From: Goleter apudmare HA4340-LM2
GTDB lineage: Bacteria; Cyanobacteriota; Cyanobacteriia; Cyanobacteriales; Nostocaceae
Assembly (NCBI GenBank): GCA_019359495.1
Contig: JAHHHF010000087.1
Location: 1-64,000 of the forward strand
Direction of reading: 5' to 3'
Length of the DNA stretch: 64,000 nucleotides
Made by a program: the position numbers and the translations under genes. The notes beneath the pieces were generated by a model that searched no databases, was not told the origin of the DNA, and saw only the letters and a list, made by a program, of their open reading frames with translations. Below are positions 55,881 through 64,000 of the stretch, in pieces. Numbering within the stretch: position 1 is the stretch's first letter; the number at the start of each line of letters is the position of its first letter.

Positions 55881-56958
55881 AAAATTAACGCCTCAGCAAG
55901 AGGCTTTGATTCCAATTTATCGAGAGAAGTGGCGAAAAATTGCGCTGTCAACTGAGCGGATTGATAAAGAGAAAGCTGTAGCAGCAGTGCAAGCTGCATA
56001 TTATGCCATTGATTATGAACCGCCAAAAGTTATTTTTCAGGATAATCCTTATGCGGCGTGTAACTGGATGGTCAAAAGACTGTCACCTCAATTCATAGAA
56101 AGTTATCTTTATGAACCAAATAGTTTAAGTAGTTTATTTTCGGCTCACTTTTTTCAAGAAATTGCCAGACAACTAAGTCAACAGTTGGGAAAACAAACAC
56201 ATGCCCAACTGATGAACTTTTTTCAGTATTTAGTAGACGATTCATTCAATCATGAATTAGTTAATGATTTATTAGCTCAATTTAGCGTTCAGCTAAATCC
56301 AAAAGTAAATGATTATTTATGGTGGCTGGAAATTCAACTTAATGAGTGCTTCAAACCAGAGAATTATATTCATTGGATGACTGGGTTTGATTTCTGTCTA
56401 TCTGTGTTGAACATAACCTATCCTCACAAAACATGGCAGGTATTCCAATCCTTAATTCAAGAATGCGGTTGGATATTTGCCTATGATGATATTTGCATAG
56501 TGTGCGATCGCCCGCTTCACATCCGCTTCGATCATCAAAACCACCTCCACGGAGAAGGCGAACCTGCGATATAATTTATCGATGGATATAGCCTTTATTC
56601 CTATCACGGTGTCACCTTACCAGAAAAATACGGTAAAATCCACCCGCAGCAATGGCAGCCCCAATGGTTGTTATCAGCACAAAATGCCGAACTGCAACGA
56701 GTGTTAATTCAAGGTATTGATTATGCGCGTATTTGCCAAGAGTTACAAGCAATTGAATTAGATGTTTGGGCAGAATATACGCGATTAAAAATCGATGCCG
56801 ATGTTGATGCAGAACCAATTTACTTATTAAAAATGACTTGCCTCAGTACAGGTTTAATTCATGTTTTAGGCGTACCACCTGATATGAAATCAGCCCGTGA
56901 AGCCATGCGCTGGGTAAATTGGGGAATTGATCCAGAAAAATTTCTCGATCAAACCTAA
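55867..56958 (+). pseudogene. DUF6745-like gene interrupted by an in-frame stop
   Basis: Translation runs from ATG 55867 through 235 residues (MSLIEKLTPQQEALIPIYRE... HGEGEPAI) to TAA 56572-56574. The same frame then continues as 'FIDGYSLYSYHGVTLPEKYG' to 'WVNWGIDPEKFLDQT' and a normal stop at 56958. Both halves belong to one family of about 360 residues. A single C-to-T change of a CAA codon would explain the stop. The family resembles DUF6745, whose function is unknown. Either a recent pseudogene, a sequencing error, or two polypeptides. Confidence 0.72.
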
Positions 56959-57140
56959 TTTAGATTTTCTTATTCTGCTAACGCTGTTAAACAATATAAA
57001 AATATTTAATGTATAGAGAGATTACCTATTACGAAGATAACTAGGCAAATTCAGCGTGACCTAACAAGAAGTTGTGTTAAGATAAAATAGGAGAAGTGAG
57101 TTCGGTGATACGGTTCTTGTTTTTAGTCATAATTTCAAGC

Positions 57141-57185
57141 GGCTCTCCGGATAAACATCTCTGCATCAAAGGATTCTGGAGAGTT
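57141..57185 (+). promoter_or_regulatory. RNA leader stem hiding the Shine-Dalgarno of the RRM gene
   Basis: The segment GGCTCTCCGGA (57141-57151) can pair over eleven consecutive positions with TCTGGAGAGTT (57175-57185), including three G-U pairs, around a 23-base loop. The right arm contains the ribosome-binding site GGAGAG, five bases before the ATG. The stem would therefore block initiation unless opened or replaced by another fold. Leaders of cyanobacterial rbp genes are known to mediate cold regulation. Seen directly: complementarity; regulatory use is inferred. Confidence 0.5.
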
Positions 57186-57187
57186 TC

Positions 57188-57499
57188 ATGTCAATCTACG
57201 TAGGGAACCTGTCCTACAGCGTCACACAAGACGACCTCACAAAAGTATTTTCTGAGTACGGTACTGTCAGCCGAGTCCAATTACCTACCGACAGGGAAAC
57301 AGGGCGGGCACGGGGCTTTGGTTTCGTAGAAATGGAATCAGCAGCCGCAGAAGATGCTGCCATTCAGGCTCTAGATGGTGCTGAATGGATGGGTCGCGTA
57401 ATGAAAGTTAATAAAGCTAGACCACGAGAAGACAAAGGTACTCGCTCTGGCGGTGGTAATTGGGGAAAAAATAATAGTGGATACTCACGTCAATATTAG
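57188..57499 (+). CDS. RNA-binding protein with single RRM domain (cold-inducible Rbp type)
   Basis: 103 residues. An RRM (1-80) has RNP2 IYVGNLS (residues 3-9) and RNP1 RARGFGFVEM (about 40-49), followed by a glycine-rich tail GTRSGGGNWGKNNSGYSRQY. This is the layout of the Rbp proteins of cyanobacteria, several of which are cold-induced and bind mRNA, including photosystem mRNAs at the thylakoid in some species. A structured leader precedes it and twin terminators follow. The exact paralogue (RbpA to RbpG) cannot be assigned. Confidence 0.93.
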   Translation: MSIYVGNLSYSVTQDDLTKVFSEYGTVSRVQLPTDRETGRARGFGFVEMESAAAEDAAIQALDGAEWMGRVMKVNKARPREDKGTRSGGGNWGKNNSGYSRQY

Positions 57500-57566
57500 T
57501 CCTTGAGATAGTTACGCAAGGCAAATGCCCAACGAGTATTTGCCAAACAGCAATCATCCCCTAATC

Positions 57567-57642
57567 AGCAGTTCAGAACATATCTGAGTCTGCTAATTTT
57601 TGTATTAGCAGTTCAGATGTATACTGATCTGCTAATTTTTTT
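57567..57642 (+). terminator. Tandem duplicated terminators after the RRM gene
   Basis: Two consecutive hairpins of almost the same sequence. The first (57567-57594) pairs AGCAG/CTGCT with inner CAGA/TCTG; the second (57605-57635) pairs TTAGCAG/CTGCTAA with inner TCAG/CTGA. Each is followed by a run of T residues. They clearly arose by duplication. Confidence 0.8.
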
Positions 57643-57844
57643 GGGCTGTGAGGCGAGATTTGTGAATGTTGCATAATCAAGATGCAGACAAGAAACTTCA
57701 AGATATTTTAATTTGTAGAGCAAGTTTAACCCCCAAAGGAGTCTATGCTATCAGACACAAAGGTTTATGCAACTTTAGTTCAGAACAATAGATAGAATGA
57801 ACAGAGTTAGCCTTGATGTCTAATCGCCAAAACCTATATATCTC

Positions 57845-59398
57845 ATGGATTTTGCTAATCTTGCATCCCAGTTAAACGCTGGTACGATTTTGCCAGAGGG
57901 GATTGTAATTATCACCCTCTTGGGGGTTTTGATTGTGGATTTGATTTTGGGGCGTACATCCTCACGCTGGACTGCATATCTAGCGATCGCAGGTTTACTA
58001 GCTTCAATTGTCGCCCTATGTTTTCAATGGGATATCACCAATCCCATCTCTTTTAGCGGTGAGTTTAATGGTGATGACCTCAGTATTGTCTTTCGCGGTA
58101 TCATTGCTTTGTCTGCCGCAGTGACCATACTCATGTCCATTCGCTACGTCGAGCAAAGTGGCACCGCTTTAGCAGAATTTATCGCTATTTTGCTAACAGC
58201 TACCCTAGGAGGAATGTTTTTATCCGGGGCCAGTGAGTTGGTGATGATTTTCATCTCCTTAGAAACCCTGAGTATTTCCTCTTACTTGCTGACAGGTTAT
58301 ACCAAGCGCGATCCGCGCTCTAATGAAGCAGCGCTAAAATACCTGTTGATTGGGGCTTCCAGTACAGCAGTATTTTTGTATGGCGTGTCGCTGCTATACG
58401 GTTTATCAGGAGGACAAACCGAACTAAGTGCGATCGCCAATGGTATTGCTACGGCTAACCTCGGTCAATCTTTAGGTTTGGTGATTGCCCTCGTTTTTGT
58501 CATTGCAGGTATAGGCTTTAAAATTTCTGCTGCACCTTTCCACCAATGGACACCAGACGTTTATGAAGGCGCTCCTACTCCAGTGATTGCCTTTTTATCT
58601 GTCGGCTCCAAAGCAGCCGGGTTCGCCCTCGCCATCCGCTTACTGACAACAGCCTTCCCCCTCGTTGCCGACGAGTGGAAATTTGTTTTCACCGCCCTTG
58701 CCGTGCTGAGTATGATCTTGGGTAACGTAGTCGCCCTAGCACAAACCAGCATGAAACGGATGCTAGCTTATTCATCTATTGCTCAAGCCGGGTTTGTGAT
58801 GATTGGCTTGATTGCGGGTACAGATTCAGGATATTCCAGCATGATTTTTTACTTGCTGGTTTATCTGTTCATGAACTTGTGTGGTTTTACCTGCATTATC
58901 CTCTTCTCTTTGCGGACAGGAACTGACCAGATTGCTGAATATTCTGGTTTGTATCAAAAAGACCCACTCTTAACATTGGGACTGAGTGTCTCTCTGCTCT
59001 CTTTGGGTGGTATTCCGCCGCTAGCTGGATTTTTTGGCAAGATTTACTTGTTCTGGGCTGGTTGGCAAGCAGGTCTTTACTGGTTAGTCTTGTTAGGTTT
59101 AGTTACCAGTGTTGTCTCCATCTACTACTACATTCGGGTAGTCAAGATGATGGTGGTCAAAGAACCCCAAGAAATGTCTGACGTAGTGAAAAACTATCCC
59201 GACATTAACTGGAATTTACCTGGTTTTAGACCTTTGCAAGTAGGTTTAATTGTGACTCTCATTGCCACTTCCATAGCAGGAATTTTGTCAAATCCGCTAT
59301 TTACCCTGGCAAATAACTCAGTTGCTAATACTCCGATTTTGCAATCAACAACAGTTGTGAGTACTCAGGTAAGTGCGATTACCACTGAGCAGCCATAG
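57845..59398 (+). CDS. ndhB: NAD(P)H-quinone oxidoreductase subunit 2 (NdhB)
   Basis: The thylakoid/plasma-membrane NDH-1 complex subunit for cyclic electron flow, respiration and CO2 uptake. 517 residues with about 14 membrane helices. Proton-channel motifs include '[20 protein letters not shown]', [20 protein letters not shown], '[12 protein letters not shown]' and the '[14 protein letters not shown]' lysine helix. Length and sequence are typical for cyanobacterial NdhB. It is transcribed alone, with a bidirectional terminator after it. ATG 57845 fits the known N-terminus [13 protein letters not shown]. Confidence 0.97.
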   Translation: MDFANLASQLNAGTILPEGIVIITLLGVLIVDLILGRTSSRWTAYLAIAGLLASIVALCFQWDITNPISFSGEFNGDDLSIVFRGIIALSAAVTILMSIRYVEQSGTALAEFIAILLTATLGGMFLSGASELVMIFISLETLSISSYLLTGYTKRDPRSNEAALKYLLIGASSTAVFLYGVSLLYGLSGGQTELSAIANGIATANLGQSLGLVIALVFVIAGIGFKISAAPFHQWTPDVYEGAPTPVIAFLSVGSKAAGFALAIRLLTTAFPLVADEWKFVFTALAVLSMILGNVVALAQTSMKRMLAYSSIAQAGFVMIGLIAGTDSGYSSMIFYLLVYLFMNLCGFTCIILFSLRTGTDQIAEYSGLYQKDPLLTLGLSVSLLSLGGIPPLAGFFGKIYLFWAGWQAGLYWLVLLGLVTSVVSIYYYIRVVKMMVVKEPQEMSDVVKNYPDINWNLPGFRPLQVGLIVTLIATSIAGILSNPLFTLANNSVANTPILQSTTVVSTQVSAITTEQP

Positions 59399-59417
59399 TG
59401 GTTTCCAAGTTGTAATC

Positions 59418-59463
59418 AGTAATAGGTAATAGGTAATTATAAATTAATCAATTACCTATTACT
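59418..59463. terminator. Bidirectional terminator between ndhB and the kinase gene
   Basis: AGTAATAGGTAAT (59418-59430) is the exact reverse complement of ATTACCTATTACT (59451-59463). A TAATAGGTAAT duplication inside the left arm allows an alternative, shorter-loop hairpin. It separates the convergent genes ndhB and the receiver-kinase. Confidence 0.65.
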
Positions 59464-59512
59464 TATCTCTAGCATAAGAAAACTTGGCGTTCAGATTTTA
59501 AAAAACAAGTTT

Positions 59513-60823
59513 TTATTTACAAATCGGAATAGTAATTACAAATTCACAACCCTGTCCTAAAACTGAATGTACTTCTAAGTTACCCCCGTGCTTTTCAACA
59601 ATAATTTGACGCGCAATTGATAATCCTAGTCCTGTACCTTTTCCCACAGGCTTGGTTGTGAATAAATTTTCAAATACTTTTTTCCGAACCTCTGGTATCA
59701 TTCCCATCCCATTATCTTTAATCCGGATTAAAACACTTGTCTGATCTAAATTTAGTTCTGTACTAATCCAAATTTTAGGATTGGTATTTACTTCTCCTAG
59801 CTTATGCACAAATTTATTATTGATGAATGACTCTTCTAAAGCATCAATTGCATTCGCTAAAATATTCATAAAAACTTGATTAAGTTGTCCAGGATAACAT
59901 TCAATTTGGTTCAAGTTTGCATAATTTCTCATCACTTCAATTTCAGGCATATGATCAGAGGCTTTTAAACGGTGTTTAAGGATTAATATAGTGCTTTCGA
60001 TTCCCTCATGAATATTACAAGGAATTTTTTGTTCTGTATCAGAACGAGAAAAATTACGTAAGCTAGTACTGATATCACGAATACGTTGTACACCATCTTT
60101 CATGGAAGAAATTAAGTTAGGTAAATCGAGGCGTACATAATCTAAGTCAATCGCTACAATTTCTTTTTGAATCTCTGGAACAGGCTGAGGATAGTGCTGT
60201 TCATAGAGTTTAATCAGGTTCAGCATATTTTGGCAATATACTGATGCGTGATTGAGATTACCATATATAAAACCAACTGGATTATTGATTTCATGAGCAA
60301 CTCCGGCAATTAATTGACCGAGAGCAGACATTTTTTCTCTATGTACAAGCTGCAATTGAGAAGATTGTAATTCTTGTAATGCTTGGGAAAGTTCTGCTGT
60401 TCTTTCTGCAACTATTTTTTCCAGGTTTTTGGTTAAATTCCGTAGTTGTAGGTGAGTTTTTATCCGAGCTAATAATTCTTCCTCTTGGAAAGGCTTGGTA
60501 ATGTAATCGACAGCCCCCAAACTCAGACCATTGACCTTACTTTCCGTATCAGAAATTGCCGTCATAAAAATGATCGGAATATCACAAGTTAGTATATTTT
60601 GCTTTAACAATTTACAGGTTTCAAAACCATCTATTCCTGGCATTACTAAATCTAGTAAAATTAAATCTGGTAGTTTATATTGAATTTGATTTAATGCTTT
60701 CTCACCATTAGTTGCTGTAATAACTTCTAGCCCTGCATTGGTCAATATTTGAGAAATAAAAGCTATGTTAGTAGGGGTGTCATCTACTACTAAAATCAAG
60801 CCTTTTTCTGATATAATTGGCAT
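59513..60823 (-). CDS. Receiver-histidine kinase hybrid (REC-HisKA-HATPase), copy 1
   Basis: 436 residues, soluble. An N-terminal receiver domain (1-125) has D58 in LPDLILLDLVMPGIDG and K110 in YITKPF. A coiled coil (130-165) leads to the kinase core with H177 in IAGVAHEINNPVGFI, N-box 'NILANAIDAL' and G-boxes 'GKGTGLGLSIARQI'. This layout suggests a kinase that receives a phosphate signal from another kinase. It is paralogous to the gene at 61498-62784 and to the collapsed pseudogene between them; the array arose by tandem duplication. Confidence 0.93.
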   Translation of the reverse strand: MPIISEKGLILVVDDTPTNIAFISQILTNAGLEVITATNGEKALNQIQYKLPDLILLDLVMPGIDGFETCKLLKQNILTCDIPIIFMTAISDTESKVNGLSLGAVDYITKPFQEEELLARIKTHLQLRNLTKNLEKIVAERTAELSQALQELQSSQLQLVHREKMSALGQLIAGVAHEINNPVGFIYGNLNHASVYCQNMLNLIKLYEQHYPQPVPEIQKEIVAIDLDYVRLDLPNLISSMKDGVQRIRDISTSLRNFSRSDTEQKIPCNIHEGIESTILILKHRLKASDHMPEIEVMRNYANLNQIECYPGQLNQVFMNILANAIDALEESFINNKFVHKLGEVNTNPKIWISTELNLDQTSVLIRIKDNGMGMIPEVRKKVFENLFTTKPVGKGTGLGLSIARQIIVEKHGGNLEVHSVLGQGCEFVITIPICK

Positions 60824-61100
60824 TATTTATACCTACTATTTACTAGATTTTATAATTAAATTTTTGTTCAAATTTGCCCAAAAAATTTATACTCTATTAT
60901 TCTATGTTGCCCATATTTCATGAAAATCAGAACAGGTTCTAATTAAAATTTCATCGAGATAGGTGAATAAATATATTAATAAAATGAGGAATTTGGTATA
61001 TAACTTTTATCGTATATTTTCAAAGTCTGATAAGATATAAAATGGTTTGCTATTTGCCAAACTATATCTCAAAATATACTGGGCGATCGCTCCTAATCAA

Positions 61101-61433
61101 TCATCGGCTTTTACCGGAATAGTAATAGTAAAACTTGTACCTTGTCCTAGTACTGAATCTACCTCCAGAGTTCCTCTATTAAGTTATTGAGTCTTGCTGA
61201 AACTATAGTACTAAGGAGATTTCACCACCTGTTGTTCCACCAATTAACTCAATCCCCGGAAAAGCCTGATTAATTCGTTGTAACACCAGGGAATGCTCAA
61301 AATCAATTGCCGCAAAAAGAATTGCTGCTTGTGGGATGTTTGCTCCTAAAGAGGCGCTACACTGTTGGAGAACTTCCTCAACTGCTGACAGAGAATCTGG
61401 ATCGTTACTGTGACCCACTACTACATTAAGCAT
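61101..61433 (-). pseudogene. Collapsed FIST-domain sensor kinase
   Basis: On the minus strand the first 76 residues (MLNVVVGHSNDPDSLSAVEE ... FPGIELIGGTTGGEISLVL) are the start of a FIST ligand-binding domain. A TAG follows, then the same frame continues as FQQDSIT, still FIST-like. The sequence then jumps to NRGTLEVDSVLGQGTSFTITI, the last G-box strand of a histidine kinase, ending at 61101. The rest of FIST and almost all of the kinase are deleted. A remnant of a full FIST-HisKA-HATPase gene, flanked by two related kinases. Confidence 0.75.
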
Positions 61434-61497
61434 AAATCTATGATTTTAGGGAAAATTACCTTTCTACATCACTATTGTTCCCAAATTTTTAGACAGA

Positions 61498-62784
61498 TTA
61501 TACCGATTCCTGAATCGGAAGTTGGATGATAAACTCTGTACCCTCTCCTAGTGCTGAATTAACCTCCAGAGTGCCTCCATGTTTTTCGACAATGATTTGA
61601 TATGTTATTGATAATCCTAAACCTGTTCCTTTTCCTACAGGCTTGGTTGTAAATAAATGATCAAATATTTTTTGTTTAACTTGTTCTGTCATGCCCACGC
61701 CATTATCTTTAATCCTAATAAAAGCATAATTTCTATCTTGAGTGAGAGTAGTTTGAATTAAAATTTTATTAGGATTAGCTTCTATTTCAGAATAGCTACG
61801 TCCTATATTAGATTCTTCTATAGCATCAATAGCATTAGCTAAAAGATTCATAAATACCTGATTCAGTTGTCCAGGAAAGCATTCTATATCTGGCAAATCA
61901 CCATAATTTCTAATCACTTCAATAGCAGGATGAATGTCTGAAGCTTTTAATCGGTGTTTAAGAATTAAGATAGTGCTATTTATACCATTATGGATATTAA
62001 AGGGAATTTTTATAGCGCTGTCAGCACGAGAAAAAGTTCTTAAAGAAAGACTGACATCACAGATACGCTCTACTCCATCCTCCATTGAGTTAAGAATTTG
62101 TGGCAGATCTTTTAAAAGATAATCCAACTCTATTTTGGTTTCATATTCCTGAATTTCTTCTTGAGAAGCTGGTTTTTTGTATAGGTAAATCAGTTCAATT
62201 AAATTTTTTATATATTGCTGAACATAAAGAAGATTGCCTTGAATAAAACCAAGAGGATTGTTAATTTCGTGAGCTACCCCTGCAACCAACTCTCCTAAAG
62301 TAGACATTTTGTCACTCTGTGCCAACTGGAATTGTGATTGTTGTAGCTGCTCAACAGTGGCATTTAGCTCTGTTGCTCGTTGTTCTAGCTTTTGATTAAG
62401 TTGATGCAGTTTCAAGTGAACATGTACACGGGCAAGTACATCTTCAGGTTGAAACGGCTTGGTAATGTAATCTACTGCACCGACAGTGAAGCCTTTGGCT
62501 TTATCCACCGCGTCTGTTAGTGCTGTCATAAAGATGACTGGAATATTGCGAGCAGCTTCTTTTTCTTTGAAGCGGCGGCAAGTTTCAAAGCCATCGATTC
62601 CTGGCATCATCACATCTAACAGGATAATGTCTGGGATGACTATTTCTAATTTCTCTAAGGCACTCTCACCGCTTTTAGCTACCAACACTCGAAAACCTGA
62701 TGTTTGCAAAAAATCAAACAGTACCTTGGTATTGGTGGGATTATCATCAACAATCATAATTAAGCTTTGTTTGTCATTAAGCAT
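61498..62784 (-). CDS. Receiver-histidine kinase hybrid (REC-HisKA-HATPase), copy 2
   Basis: 428 residues with the same architecture as copy 1: a receiver domain with D57 (DIILLDVMMPGIDG) and K109, a coiled coil, H172 in VAGVAHEINNPLGFI, N-box 'NLLANAIDAI', and G-boxes 'GVGMTEQVKQKIFDHLF' and 'GKGTGLGLSITYQII'. All catalytic residues are present. Upstream (62796-62910) lies the tail of another signalling protein, so this gene was probably the downstream member of a larger sensory operon. The input and output partners are unknown. Confidence 0.93.
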   Translation of the reverse strand: MLNDKQSLIMIVDDNPTNTKVLFDFLQTSGFRVLVAKSGESALEKLEIVIPDIILLDVMMPGIDGFETCRRFKEKEAARNIPVIFMTALTDAVDKAKGFTVGAVDYITKPFQPEDVLARVHVHLKLHQLNQKLEQRATELNATVEQLQQSQFQLAQSDKMSTLGELVAGVAHEINNPLGFIQGNLLYVQQYIKNLIELIYLYKKPASQEEIQEYETKIELDYLLKDLPQILNSMEDGVERICDVSLSLRTFSRADSAIKIPFNIHNGINSTILILKHRLKASDIHPAIEVIRNYGDLPDIECFPGQLNQVFMNLLANAIDAIEESNIGRSYSEIEANPNKILIQTTLTQDRNYAFIRIKDNGVGMTEQVKQKIFDHLFTTKPVGKGTGLGLSITYQIIVEKHGGTLEVNSALGEGTEFIIQLPIQESV

Positions 62785-62795
62785 ATTTATTTTGA

Positions 62796-62925
62796 TCAGA
62801 AATATTGTTTAATTAACTTCAAAATAGCTTCTTCATCGAGTTCTCCAGTTAGTTTCAGTAACTTGGTTGTAAAGGTCTGATATTGACTATCCAACTGCTG
62901 TAATCTGAGAGGTTGTTTGAAAAAT
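62796..62925 (-). pseudogene. C-terminal remnant upstream of kinase copy 2
   Basis: A minus-strand frame reads FFKQPLRLQQLDSQYQTFTT, then KLLKLTGELDEEAILKLIKQYF and a TGA twelve bases before the kinase ATG. It looks like the helical C-terminus of a signalling protein. Further upstream the frame is lost in a repeat (62935-63110). Family not identified. Confidence 0.45.
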
Positions 62926-62934
62926 CTAAATTAA

Positions 62935-63110
62935 CACCACCCCGGTGATTAGAAATCGCGCGCCACTTGCTACAAGTCGGGAAACCCGCCCAAAGCAGTG
63001 GCTTGGCTATACAGACAAAACCTGCCTCCGCAGGTTTCAAATCCTTGATTTTGTGTTAGTCCACGGAAGTGGACTTTGCCTGTGTAGTAGCGAATTATAT
63101 TCGCCCAAAA
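62935..63110. repeat. Interspersed hairpin repeat
   Basis: A compact block with three neat inverted repeats: AAACCTGC/GCAGGTTT (63018-63037), AGTCCAC/GTGGACT (63058-63075) and GCGAAT/ATTCGC (63090-63104). The upstream part shares the 'GGGAAACCCGCCCAAAGCAGTGGC' type motif (broken) with repeats near 55450. It is a typical Nostoc-like dispersed repeat and appears to interrupt coding remnants on both sides. Confidence 0.65.
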
Positions 63111-63270
63111 CTTTTCAAACTCTAAGAATAATGCTTCCAATTGTGCAGCCATTTTGTTAAAAGATTGGGTCAATCTTTCTAATTCGTCTATACCTTTAAT
63201 TTCTAGCTTTTGCCCTATTTCTCCGAGGCGATCGCCTAGTAAAGCCGACTCAAAATGATCATCAATTTGG
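63111..63270 (-). pseudogene. Fragment of a HAMP-like sensor protein
   Basis: The minus strand encodes 'DDHFESALLGDRLGEIGQKL' followed by 'IKGIDELERLTQSFNKMAAQ' and LEALFLEFEK. The second part resembles the second helix of a HAMP linker as found before kinase or cyclase domains. It runs straight into the interspersed repeat. With the remnant at 62796-62925 it may represent one interrupted sensor gene; this is a hypothesis. Confidence 0.4.
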
Positions 63271-64000
63271 CATCCTAATCTTAGTGCGGGGTTTCCCCTG
63301 CATTAGTTTGCCCATTCTTCTAGCGTTGATATCATCCAGCGTATTTACCTGCCACCCCACCGCGTCGTCCAGAAATCTCCAGGCGATCGCTTGTATATTC
63401 AGTGCTTCATCAAAATCACTGATATCACTTAGCGTAAATTTGTCTTTTTGCCATCCTATCTTAGACTGGTATTTGCTTGATACTACTAGTATATTCACCA
63501 CTAGTTAAATTTAATACTTAAGATTGATGAGACTAACTACATCTACAATTAGGCATATTTTTTTGATCGTGAGAACTTGTTTACCTGTTGTTTGTTTTAT
63601 ATACCCAACTCTTATCTAGACATTTATCGATATTTAAATCAACAGTAACTGACAAAAAGCCATTCTGTTTTTATAGTTATAAATCAGCAAACCCTTATAC
63701 TTACGTAGTCAATTGTCAATAAATATAATTTTTGTCAATTAGCACAAATGGAAATTTGTCAAGTTGTTTATCAGCTTAATGCTTAATAAATTCTTAAAAT
63801 ATTTTCAATTTTGGTTTCAAAGCTGTTAATAAATATCGACGTTATTAAGTAATTTGTAGATATTATGAAGGAAAATATCTCTTTAGCTATGTTATGAAAC
63901 TATGACTTTTAAGCATTTAGACTGAAAATAGTTGTTGTTTATATAACCAACTATGATTAGTGTATTTAATTAAGTACCGTAGATAGTTAATCAAAACTTT
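63271..64000. other. Gene-poor AT-rich end of window
   Basis: Apart from an unrecognised minus-strand frame at 63262-63501 (79 codons, no family features), I see no gene. From 63510 on, the DNA is strongly A/T-rich without RNA-like hairpins. It may contain the promoter of a gene beyond the window. Confidence 0.35.

Noticed and set aside
56572-56574. Stop-codon recoding (read-through) at the in-frame TAA
   Set aside because: No SECIS-like or read-through context is visible, and the neighbouring gene also carries lesions, so decay is the simpler reading.
63262-63501. Minus-strand frame of 79 codons
   Set aside because: No recognisable family; adjacent to degraded coding remnants and repeats. 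Could be real but cannot be supported.
1-64000. tRNA or rRNA genes
   Set aside because: No cloverleaf-like or rRNA-like sequence was noticed; a tRNAscan run would settle this.

Overview
The window looks like a chromosomal stretch of a filamentous, probably heterocyst-forming cyanobacterium (Nostocales: Nostoc/Anabaena/Calothrix-like). The palindrome GCGATCGC (HIP1) occurs throughout. Heptameric repeats of the CCAATAC type sit between genes. Several families are cyanobacterial: DUF1997, DUF1830, DUF4079, NdhB, a CYP110-like P450, a 6S RNA behind purK, and RNase E with the Arg-rich tail. No identification below rests on a database search.

Region 1 (1-7.6 kb): a transposase tail, then a DUF1997 gene facing an RNA-processing cluster on the minus strand (two-part radical-SAM protein, rne, rnhB) and a STAS-domain gene. 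Region 2 (7.6-12.2 kb): a 65-residue protein behind a perfect CRP-type palindrome, an LL-diaminopimelate-type aminotransferase, clpS, a CPBP membrane protease and a truncated cyanovirin-type lectin frame. Region 3 (12.2-22.5 kb): a coupled DICT/degenerate HD-GYP plus pentapeptide-repeat pair, a radical-SAM protein, small membrane proteins, an ABC ATPase, an OmpR-type regulator, an SPFH-tail pseudogene and a Crp/Fnr regulator. Region 4 (22.5-35.5 kb): a large hybrid sensor kinase, an Rpn-type nuclease, a P450, an exonuclease, a lumenal pentapeptide protein with purK and a probable 6S RNA, and a pair of M16 peptidase-like proteins.

Region 5 (35.9-42.1 kb) is the main accessory island: an AIPR (abortive-infection type) protein followed by a type III restriction-modification pair (Mod, Res), apparently one operon. 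It is visibly AT-rich but still carries HIP1 sites. Region 6 (42.2-57 kb): peptidoglycan-binding and holin-like proteins, a CbiG-like protein, a Uma2 nuclease, a Rieske oxygenase divergent from a TetR regulator, a 7TM-HD phosphohydrolase, aroQ with an overlapping 45-residue ORF not in standard ORF lists, topA, and a decayed two-gene DUF6745 locus. Region 7 (57-64 kb): an RRM protein whose leader can pair with its own Shine-Dalgarno sequence, ndhB, and two paralogous receiver-histidine kinases with a collapsed FIST-kinase pseudogene between them, ending in repeat-rich, gene-poor DNA.

Most of the window is ordinary chromosomal housekeeping. The points most worth following are the AIPR-type III RM operon, the RRM leader stem, the CRP-type palindrome, the DICT/HD-GYP/pentapeptide pair, the aroQ-overlapping small protein, and the several genes caught in decay.
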